A DNA stretch of 9,594 nucleotides from an uncultured Lachnospiraceae bacterium (GTDB taxonomy: Bacteria; Bacillota; Clostridia; Lachnospirales; Lachnospiraceae). Shown here piece after piece: positions 1 to 5,029 of the stretch; position 1 is the first letter of the stretch; each line of letters opens with the position of its first letter. The stretch is from assembly GCA_900555195.1 (NCBI GenBank), contig USKC01000099.1, positions 1 to 9,594 of the forward strand, read 5' to 3'. Under the pieces are notes generated by a model, which saw only the letters and a list, made by a program, of their open reading frames with translations, did not search any database and was not told the origin of the DNA. The position numbers and the translations under genes are program-made.

Positions 1-1
1 C

Positions 2-397
2 AAGCCGTTCCTGCCGAAGGAATTGCAGCTGCGGATCAATGCGATTCTGCGCAGAACGTATTTTCCGCCTGTCAGACAGATACAGACGGAGGGAAGCATA
101 TGGCTGGGAGGGAAGCAGGTGGATCTGAATGCAGGAACGGTAAAGGACGGACAGGGGGTTCTGACACTGACCGCAAAAGAGCTCGCCATCCTGAAGAAGC
201 TGTATGAGAACAGGGGGAATATTGTCACCTTTGATGCCCTATGCAATACGGTATGGCAGGATGAGTATTATGGCTATGAGAATACATTGATGGTTCATAT
301 CCGCAGGCTGCGGGAGAAGATTGAGGAAAACCCTTCGGCGCCGCGCTGGCTGCTGACGGTGCGGGGACTGGGGTATAAGCTGGAAAGGGAGCCGTAG
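2..397 (+). CDS. OmpR/PhoB-family response regulator, 5'-truncated by window
   Basis: This is the C-terminal 131 residues of a DNA-binding response regulator, the cytoplasmic output partner of the kinase that follows. The frame is open from base 2 and opens with KPFLPKEL, the conserved Lys-Pro-Phe at the end of a receiver domain, so the phospho-acceptor part lies upstream of the window. After a short linker comes a winged-helix (Trans_reg_C) domain: LTLTAKELAILKKL is the usual first helix region, then VHIRRLREKIEENP is the recognition-helix region, and TVRGLGYKLE is the terminal wing hairpin. The stop codon TAG (395-397) abuts the kinase ATG at 398, so the two are co-transcribed and probably translationally coupled. 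The promoter is outside the window. Its target genes cannot be told from the sequence. Family assignment is firm; the specific regulator name is unknown. Confidence 0.95.
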   Translation, partial: KPFLPKELQLRINAILRRTYFPPVRQIQTEGSIWLGGKQVDLNAGTVKDGQGVLTLTAKELAILKKLYENRGNIVTFDALCNTVWQDEYYGYENTLMVHIRRLREKIEENPSAPRWLLTVRGLGYKLEREP

Positions 398-1849
398 ATG
401 AAGAGCTTATTCAAAATATACAGGCGTTATATTTTCTCTGCCGCAGGAATCACGGCAGTGGTGTTGTTTGTAAATTTGGCGGTTCTGGCATGCACCGGCA
501 TTTATTTTCAGGTTCAGAACCAGACAGGGCTGGAAACGGTGGGCAGAGGACAGCTGCAGACGGTCGCTTCCTGCCTGCTGGATGATGGAAGCGGCGGAAG
601 GCGTATGGGCGAGGAAGGGTATGCTTATCTGGAAAGCACCGATGCATGTTTCGCTTTCTGGCTGGATGAAGAAGGGAACAGAGCATGGAGCTGGCAGGTT
701 CCGGAAGAAATTCCTGAGCACTTTTCCATCGGCCAGATCGCTTCTTTCAGCCGCTGGTATCTGATGGATTATCCGGTACATGTCTGGAACACGGAAGGCG
801 GGCTCCTTGTAATCGCAAATGAAAAAGACAGCGCGGCGAAATATATCGTAGAGTTTTCGCCGGATTCTCTTCGGAATGTTCCAGCTTTTCTTCTGATTAT
901 CCTGCTGTCCAACCTGCTTCTGATCTTTCTGCTGGCGGTTCTGTCCGGATACCGGATGTATGCAGCCCTGCGCCCGGTGGTGTATGGGCTGGAACGGCTG
1001 GAAAAGGGACAGAGGGCCGCGGTGCCGGAGAGAGGGATCGCGGAGGAACTGAACCGGAAGCTGAATCAGGTTTCCAGGATCCTGGAAGAACAAAGGGAGA
1101 ATCTGACGAAAAGGGACACTGCGCGCACGGAATGGATCGCCGGCGTATCCCACGATATCCGCACGCCCCTGTCCATGGTGATGGGATACGCGGACAATCT
1201 GGAAAACGACCTTTCCCTTCCAGAAAGGCCGCGGAAAGAGGCCGCCATCATTAAGGAACAGAGCCTGAAAATCAAGACACTGATTGAGGATCTGAATTTG
1301 ACCTCTAAGTTGGAATACCATATGCAGCCCCTGCGTGCGGAAGAATATATGCCGGCTGCCCTTTTGAGAAAAATTGTGGCCTCCTATCTGAATCAGGAAA
1401 TAGAAGGCCATGAACTGGATCTGGATGTTTCGGATGAACTGGAAGGCGTGATGATGCTGGGGGATGTGAGGCTGCTGACCAGAGCCCTGCAGAATCTGAT
1501 CGGCAACAGCATCCGGCACAACCGAACGTGCAGGATTCTGGTGAGCGGAACCGTGGAGACGGAGGACGGCGTCCGCCTGTGCAGACTCAGCGTGCGTGAT
1601 GACGGAAGCGGCATTCCTAAGGCGGTACAAAGTGTGCTGGAGGGAAAAGGGCAAAAGGGAGGGCCTCATGTCTGCGGCCTTCGTATCGTGATGCAGATCG
1701 TCCGGGCTCACGGAGGAAGAATGGAGATTTCGGAAGACGGAAAGGAAGTTGATATGATCCTGCCGGTATACGGAACGCTGGAGGAACGGAAGAAAAGAGC
1801 CGGAAAAAAGAAATGGTGGGAGATCCTGTGGTATGGGGAAGGCAGATGA
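398..1849 (+). CDS. Membrane sensor histidine kinase
   Basis: A 483-residue inner-membrane two-component sensor kinase. Transmembrane segments lie at about residues 12-36 and 162-184 and bracket a roughly 125-residue extracytoplasmic sensor region that I do not recognise. A HAMP-like, helix-rich linker (about 185-240) leads to the HisKA dimerisation domain with phospho-acceptor His252 in SHDIRTPLS. The ATPase domain follows: N box around NLIGNSIRHN (367-375), G1 box DDGSGIP (401-407), and a G2-like box GGPHVCGLRIV (421-431), where the usual GLGL is CGL. A basic and aromatic tail (KKRAGKKKWWEILWYG) follows the ATPase fold. The ATG directly follows the response regulator stop; no separate promoter is expected. 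The stop codon TGA sits in the loop of a small hairpin (GGCAGA 1841-1846 with TCTGCC 1852-1857), followed 7 nt later by the long inverted repeat at 1864-1959. The stimulus is unknown. Confidence 0.95.
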   Translation: MKSLFKIYRRYIFSAAGITAVVLFVNLAVLACTGIYFQVQNQTGLETVGRGQLQTVASCLLDDGSGGRRMGEEGYAYLESTDACFAFWLDEEGNRAWSWQVPEEIPEHFSIGQIASFSRWYLMDYPVHVWNTEGGLLVIANEKDSAAKYIVEFSPDSLRNVPAFLLIILLSNLLLIFLLAVLSGYRMYAALRPVVYGLERLEKGQRAAVPERGIAEELNRKLNQVSRILEEQRENLTKRDTARTEWIAGVSHDIRTPLSMVMGYADNLENDLSLPERPRKEAAIIKEQSLKIKTLIEDLNLTSKLEYHMQPLRAEEYMPAALLRKIVASYLNQEIEGHELDLDVSDELEGVMMLGDVRLLTRALQNLIGNSIRHNRTCRILVSGTVETEDGVRLCRLSVRDDGSGIPKAVQSVLEGKGQKGGPHVCGLRIVMQIVRAHGGRMEISEDGKEVDMILPVYGTLEERKKRAGKKKWWEILWYGEGR

Positions 1850-1863
1850 ATTCTGCCAGGTAG

Positions 1864-1959
1864 CGACCACGCCATGTATGGGCCGCCTCCTTCGCCCCGC
1901 CTGCTGTCCCCCTTCCTGTGAGCCGGGGTGAAGGAGGCGGCCCATACATGGCGTGGTCG
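1864..1959 (+). repeat. Long inverted repeat, 36-bp arms, 3' of the kinase gene
   Basis: The arms 1864-1899 and 1924-1959 are reverse complements over 36 bases with one exception: G1894 faces T1929. That position pairs as G-U in plus-strand RNA but is a C-A mismatch in minus-strand RNA, a hint that the plus transcript (kinase 3' end) is the folded one. The 24-base loop is pyrimidine-rich. The arms are GC-rich and the hairpin would be very stable. No T-tract follows on either strand, so this is not a textbook intrinsic terminator, though it sits between convergent genes where termination is expected. It may be a dispersed palindromic element or a 3'-end stabilising structure. No coding content is evident. 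Confidence 0.9.
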
Positions 1960-1982
1960 GAATATAAGCATAAAAGAGAATA

Positions 1983-2021
1983 GAAAAAGGAACTGTCACA
2001 TGCATTCATGCGACAGTTCCT
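1983..2021 (-). terminator. Intrinsic terminator of the cold-shock gene
   Basis: Read on the minus strand, AGGAACTGTC (2021-2012) pairs perfectly with GACAGTTCCT (1997-1988), with an inner mismatch and a further short CAT/ATG pairing. The stem runs into five T (1988-1984). It begins about 40 nt after the csp stop codon. Geometry is that of a rho-independent terminator in the csp direction; on the plus strand there is no T-tract. Confidence 0.85.
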
Positions 2022-2063
2022 CGTGGCCGCTAAATTAGAACATCTATTGCGGACGATTCAAGA

Positions 2064-2276
2064 TTACTGGGGAATCACGTTGACAGCGCGGATCTTCTTG
2101 CTGTCTCTCGGATCAGCTTCCGTATCAAACGTTACGGCCTGACCTTCCTGCAGAGTCTTGAAGCCGTCAACCTGAATAGAAGAATAATGTACGAATACAT
2201 CCTCTCCGTTGTCTGCATTGGTGATGAAACCATAGCCCTTCTCAGCGTTGAACCACTTAACTGTACCGTTGCTCAT
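2064..2276 (-). CDS. csp: Cold-shock domain protein (CspA family)
   Basis: A 70-residue single cold-shock domain protein, the family's usual length, acting in the cytoplasm as an RNA/ssDNA chaperone. It starts [18 protein letters not shown]. The RNP1 motif KGYGFIT is at residues 13-19 and the RNP2 motif VFVHYSSI at 27-34; Trp8, Phe9, Phe17, Phe28 and His30 supply the expected aromatic nucleic-acid-binding face. An upstream in-frame ATG would add 16 residues, but I chose the ATG at 2276 because AAGGAGG (2288-2282) lies 5 nt before it and the family starts at this point. The gene is monocistronic: own promoter (2483-2511), long leader with a hairpin plus T-tract (2395-2453), own terminator (1983-2021). 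A long structured leader suits the post-transcriptional control known for csp genes. Which paralogue this is cannot be told. Confidence 0.97.
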   Translation of the reverse strand: MSNGTVKWFNAEKGYGFITNADNGEDVFVHYSSIQVDGFKTLQEGQAVTFDTEADPRDSKKIRAVNVIPQ

Positions 2277-2394
2277 GAGGTACCTCCTTAAAAAATAAGA
2301 TAAGAAAATTAATTGACAATACACCCCGATCTATACGGGAATGTATCAGTTCACAAATCCATCTCCGATTCCTTCTCCCGATATAAGGTGAGAT

Positions 2395-2453
2395 AAAAAA
2401 ATCACATATTTTTGTAAATCTTCGACGCGCCAAAGATTTACAAAAATATGTGA
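2395..2453 (-). promoter_or_regulatory. Candidate attenuator in the csp leader
   Basis: Bases 2402-2422 and 2433-2453 form a perfect 21-bp inverted repeat with a 10-base loop (2423-2432). In the minus direction the stem is followed at once by seven T (2401-2395), giving intrinsic-terminator geometry, but the stem is rich in A-U pairs instead of G-C. It lies about 20 nt after the predicted csp start site and about 120 nt before the csp start codon, so termination here would yield an RNA of about 80 nt. In E. coli, Csp proteins melt hairpins and antiterminate, so autoregulation is possible. It could also stop readthrough from the lipid operon upstream. Confidence 0.65.
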
Positions 2454-2482
2454 AATCATGGAATCGTTTGGAATACAACTTC

Positions 2483-2511
2483 ATAATAGCGCGGTTTTTT
2501 GAAAATGTCAA
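2483..2511 (-). promoter_or_regulatory. csp promoter (sigma-A type)
   Basis: On the minus strand, TTGACA (2511-2506) matches the -35 consensus exactly and TATTAT (2488-2483) is one base off the -10 consensus, with an optimal 17-base spacer. A start near 2476 gives a leader of about 200 nt, in keeping with the long untranslated leaders of csp genes. Confidence 0.85.
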
Positions 2512-2704
2512 GAACGATTTTTAGAAAAACGGGTTGCTGTTTTGCCCTTTGTTTTCCTGCGCACCGGCCCTGCGATTCCCCCCTGCCTCTTGCCTTTCCA
2601 TGCAGGCTGGCCTGGGATCGTCCCGGCAGGATTTCCTTTCCGCTGTCCCTCTGAGCCATGGAAGGCCCTGCCGCATTTCTTTTCCGCAAACCATTTCAAA
2701 AATT
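2512..2704. other. Non-coding stretch between csp promoter and lipid operon
   Basis: No gene is supported here. Short open frames exist on both strands, but none has a convincing ribosome binding site or a recognisable product, and composition is skewed to C and T on the plus strand. A small hairpin (CTGGGA with TCCCGG, around 2608-2622) and an imperfect GCCTTTCCATG/CATGGAAGGC pairing suggest some RNA folding. No promoter other than the csp one was found. Confidence 0.5.
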
Positions 2705-2832
2705 GGCTGTTTCTAAGCGCTGCAGACGGAAAGTCCTCACGCATGGCGGCTAAACTCCGCCCTTGCGGGCGTCGGACAACGCCACCAGGGCGTGCGTGGG
2801 AACTTTCCGTCCGCAGACGCTAAGAAACAGTC
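2705..2832 (-). repeat. Long imperfect inverted repeat over a stop codon
   Basis: Arms 2707-2743 and 2793-2830 match at 33 of 37 aligned positions with one bulged base. Inside, TGGCG pairs with CGCCA and the tip is CGCCC-TTGC-GGGCG, so nearly the whole 124 bases fold as one hairpin. Of the mismatches, two become G-U pairs in minus-strand RNA and only one does in plus-strand RNA, favouring folding in the transcript of the glycosyltransferase operon. The right arm contains that gene's stop codon (2820-2822). On the minus strand the stem is followed by CCAA and then five T (2702-2698), so it may work as a terminator, though the T-tract is displaced. It is unlike the 1864-1959 repeat in sequence. 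Confidence 0.85.
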
Positions 2833-3992
2833 TCCATGCTGCCCGCCTCTTCCATATCCATGTTCCAAGATTCCAAATGAGGAAATGCAATTTTTTCGGC
2901 AAGCGTGACAATCCGGGCGGAGGCATCCGGGCGGATCTGCTTTTGCTGATTTGCGATCATTGCATCGCATGCCGGGCGGTTGGACAGCAAATCCAGGGCG
3001 CCGGTCAATTCGGCGCGTGAGGTACGGCATAGCAGGCTCATGCCCTGCTCGCTGAAGAAATTCGCATTGTATGTTTCGCATCCGGGAATGGCTGCGGTAT
3101 GCACGATGGGGACGCCGCATACTGCAGCTTCCGTAGTGGATAGACCGCCCGGCTTTGTGACGAACAGGTCGGCTGCCTTCATATATTCTGCCATATTGGA
3201 CGTAAAGCCGAGAACCGTCACATTTGGAGCGGCGTTTTTATGTAATTCCTCATACAGCGGCTGATTGGACCCGCAGACCACGATCAGTTCTGTATCTTTG
3301 CTTCCTGCAACTTCATCGACCAGTATTTGGATTGCCTTTTTTATTTTTCCTCCGCCCATGCTGCCGCCGGCTGCAAGAATATATTTTTTGTCCGGCGCAA
3401 GCCCAAGGCGCCTGCGGAGTTGCGCTTGGCTTTCCTTTTGGGAAAAGCTGCTTTGTACCGGAATGCCGAGGGGATATATTTTTTCAGCGGGCAAACCGCA
3501 ATCTGCAAATGCTGTTTTAAGACGGGGGGACGGGATGATATAAGCATCGCAGTCCGTCTCTTCCGTAAACGGAATGCAGACATAATCTGTGGCTACAAAA
3601 ACAGTCTTTGGAAGATGTATTCCCTGATGTTTCATGTAGGTCAGAATTTCAGCCGGAAACAAATGCAGTGCGATGATAATGTCAAAATGGTTTCGCTCCA
3701 GGTATTCCCGCATGGAAGGAACCATGCCGCGATTGGCGTAGTAAACGGGGGAGAGGACGGGAAGACGTCTGTATAATTGCCCCGCGCCGTAAAGCGCGCC
3801 AAATATTGCGGGCGTTTTCTGGACAATGCCGATATAGAGGCTGTTGATCCCTTTCGCCAGCCGTTTGCTGTGCAGTGTATAGGGATTGAACATCGTTACG
3901 CGATGCCCCCTGCGCTTCAGTTCCTCTGCAATGGCTGTTCCTGCGGCGTTATGCCCGCCTCCTGTTCCGCACGATAGTATTAAAGCATCCAA
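2820..3992 (-). CDS. UgtP/MGDG-synthase-like glycosyltransferase (GT28)
   Basis: A 390-residue GT28-type glycosyltransferase, close in length to B. subtilis UgtP, expected to transfer a sugar from a UDP-sugar to diacylglycerol at the inner face of the membrane and so make glycolipids. The N-terminal MGDG-synthase domain starts immediately with the Gly-rich loop GTGGGHNAAG (9-18) and includes ATDYVCIP (134-141). The C-terminal half has GGSMGGGKI (209-217), LGFTSNMAEYM (261-271) and the nucleotide-sugar site TKPGGLSTTEA (279-289), followed by PGCETYN (303-309). The start is fixed by the N-terminal motif; GGAGG precedes it by a rather long 13 nt, and the start lies 44 bp inside the upstream plsY-like gene, pointing to coupled translation. 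The sugar and number of additions cannot be read from sequence. A soluble-substrate GT28 enzyme such as MurG is less likely given the N-terminal domain. Confidence 0.88.
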   Translation of the reverse strand: MDALILSCGTGGGHNAAGTAIAEELKRRGHRVTMFNPYTLHSKRLAKGINSLYIGIVQKTPAIFGALYGAGQLYRRLPVLSPVYYANRGMVPSMREYLERNHFDIIIALHLFPAEILTYMKHQGIHLPKTVFVATDYVCIPFTEETDCDAYIIPSPRLKTAFADCGLPAEKIYPLGIPVQSSFSQKESQAQLRRRLGLAPDKKYILAAGGSMGGGKIKKAIQILVDEVAGSKDTELIVVCGSNQPLYEELHKNAAPNVTVLGFTSNMAEYMKAADLFVTKPGGLSTTEAAVCGVPIVHTAAIPGCETYNANFFSEQGMSLLCRTSRAELTGALDLLSNRPACDAMIANQQKQIRPDASARIVTLAEKIAFPHLESWNMDMEEAGSMETVS

Positions 3993-4596
3993 ACAGTTTC
4001 ACCTCCAAACGCGTTCGTTTTTCTTTGCTGATAAAAAGACGTATAAGGACGGCTGCGGTGATTATGAGGAAACTGAGAACGGCCGCCTGATCTTCGACCT
4101 CACGGAACATGGTTATGAGAGAGAATATGTAAGAAAAAATTGTGCGGTAAAAATTGGGCGTGATCTTCAGCACGGTCGAAAATGTGATGAAGAAAAACGC
4201 GAGGATGAGCAGGGAATCTGCTGCGGGGAACAGGCCGGCCAGGCATCCGAAGGTAACGGCGATGCCTTTGCCGCCGCGAAATCTGTAAAACAGCGGAAAA
4301 ATGTGTCCGATTACCGGTGCGGCGATTACAAGGGCCGTGGCGAAAGGATGGGAGCTGCCAGCGGTTCCATAATGCATATACAGAAATATCGGGAAAAATC
4401 CCTTTAACAGGTCAAATATCAGCGTCAATAAACCACACCAGAAACCGCCGTACAAAAAGGCGTTTGCGGTTCCCGGGTTATGATCTTTGCTTAAATCAAG
4501 CATATTGTCTTTTTTGAACAGTTTGGCAAATATTCGGGCGTACAGCACACTGCCGGACAGATAGCCCAGGCAGATAAAAACAGCTGACGAAAACAT
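3949..4596 (-). CDS. plsY: PlsY-like glycerol-3-phosphate acyltransferase
   Basis: A 215-residue polytopic membrane protein of the PlsY family, which transfers an acyl group from acyl-phosphate to glycerol-3-phosphate, the first step of phospholipid synthesis. Motif 1 (GYLSGSVLYARIF, 11-23) keeps the Gly-Ser and a following Arg; motif 3 (GHIFPLFYRFRGGKG, 97-111) is intact. Motif 2 is unusual: KDHNPGTANAF (37-47) replaces the common GSGN-x-GATN type. About five hydrophobic segments are visible. It is the first gene of an operon with the glycosyltransferase, with a 44-bp overlap, and is preceded by GAGGTG at a good distance from the ATG at 4596. A promoter is proposed at 4748-4775. The pairing and the altered motif suggest a PlsY paralogue devoted to glycolipid synthesis, with the housekeeping plsY elsewhere; that is inference. 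Confidence 0.88.
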   Translation of the reverse strand: MFSSAVFICLGYLSGSVLYARIFAKLFKKDNMLDLSKDHNPGTANAFLYGGFWCGLLTLIFDLLKGFFPIFLYMHYGTAGSSHPFATALVIAAPVIGHIFPLFYRFRGGKGIAVTFGCLAGLFPAADSLLILAFFFITFSTVLKITPNFYRTIFSYIFSLITMFREVEDQAAVLSFLIITAAVLIRLFISKEKRTRLEVKLFGCFNTIVRNRRRA

Positions 4597-4747
4597 GATG
4601 TCACCTCATAGGAAGTCTCAAAGACTCTTTTTTGATTGCTCGGATCCAGGGGTGCCGATAGAACGTGATACACGGTTCAGCGCTGCCTGACCGGCTCTCC
4701 GGCTGTAGGAATACAGCAGACGGACAGAAGAAACACCGCACTGTACA

Positions 4748-4775
4748 AATATATCATATACAGCATGAAAATCAA
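4748..4775 (-). promoter_or_regulatory. Candidate promoter of the plsY-like operon
   Basis: On the minus strand, TTGATT (4775-4770) and TATATT (4753-4748) are separated by 16 bases, each reasonably near the sigma-A consensus. The surroundings are locally AT-rich compared with flanking DNA. The implied leader is about 145 nt. Confidence 0.5.
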
Positions 4776-4804
4776 GAGCCCTTCAAAGCGGGCGGCTGCT
4801 TACG

Positions 4805-4829
4805 CCCCAAAGCGCACACCCCAAAGCGC
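4805..4829 (+). repeat. 11-bp direct repeat beside a -35 box
   Basis: CCCCAAAGCGC occurs twice exactly, at 4805-4815 and 4819-4829, a period of 14 bp. The shorter core CAAAGCG also occurs at 4784-4790. The pair ends four bases before the candidate -35 box of the hydrolase promoter and lies about 30-55 bp upstream of the divergent -35. This is where an activator or a shared regulator would bind, but no specific regulator is recognised. Confidence 0.55.
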
Positions 4830-4833
4830 GCAG

Positions 4834-4862
4834 TTGCCGGCTTTTGGGAAAGATGGTAAAAT
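4834..4862 (+). promoter_or_regulatory. Candidate promoter of the glycosidase-cca operon
   Basis: TTGCCG (4834-4839) and TAAAAT (4857-4862) are 17 bases apart, and TGG just before the -10 gives an extended -10 (TGnTAAAAT). The -35 is only moderate, which fits a promoter that needs activation through the adjacent direct repeat. The leader would be about 160 nt. Confidence 0.55.
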
Positions 4863-4915
4863 TTACAGGAAAATATGAGGATAAAGGCTGTCTGCCTGGG
4901 AGGTTTACGGGAGGG

Positions 4916-4975
4916 ATGAAAAAGAATCGTCCTGTACAATTCCTTCCACAGGGGCTATGTTTGATAGAAGGATAA
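4916..4975 (+). CDS. Possible 19-codon leader peptide
   Basis: An ATG at 4916 opens a frame reading MKKNRPVQFLPQGLCLIEG, ending TAA at 4973-4975, inside the leader of the glycosidase gene. GGGAGG occurs upstream twice, one copy about 12 nt before the ATG and one directly abutting it, so neither spacing is ideal. A CCTGT/ACAGG hairpin (4931-4952) lies within it. It could be a regulatory leader peptide or chance. Nothing similar is recognised. Confidence 0.2.
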   Translation: MKKNRPVQFLPQGLCLIEG

Positions 4976-5029
4976 GACCGAGGATCATATCCGATCGTAT
5001 ATCGTTTATTCAGAAAGGGAGGAAGAGGA

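Larger units (their letters stand above)
4597..5029. other. Divergent intergenic region, plsY-like / glycosidase
   Basis: This 433-base gap separates the leftward lipid operon from the rightward hydrolase-cca operon. It holds a candidate promoter in each direction, an 11-bp direct repeat between them and a possible 19-codon leader frame. A weak hairpin next to a T-tract (AGTCT-CAA-AGACT then CTTTTTT, 4614-4632, plus strand) has only five base pairs and no gene to terminate. No tRNA, T-box or known riboswitch signature was recognised. Confidence 0.6.

Noticed and set aside
407..2005. A 532-codon open frame on the minus strand, antisense to the histidine kinase.
   Set aside because: It is a shadow of the GC-rich kinase gene: low-complexity, His/Pro/Arg-rich translation, no domain, and the sense strand has clear kinase motifs.
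2277..2324. An N-terminal extension of 16 residues on the cold-shock protein.
   Set aside because: The extension would translate through the strong AAGGAGG site and is not a feature of the family; the internal ATG has ideal spacing.
2312..2342. A plus-strand TTGACA (about 2313-2318) as a promoter reading away from csp.
   Set aside because: No -10 element at a proper distance and no plus-strand gene follows.
2508..2744. A 78-codon minus-strand frame between the glycosyltransferase and csp.
   Set aside because: Low-complexity Lys/Arg/Gly-rich product, starts inside the long inverted repeat, no convincing ribosome binding site.
4614..4632. A plus-strand terminator-like hairpin AGTCT-CAA-AGACT followed by CTTTTTT.
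   Set aside because: Five base pairs with a three-base loop and no plus-strand gene upstream to terminate.
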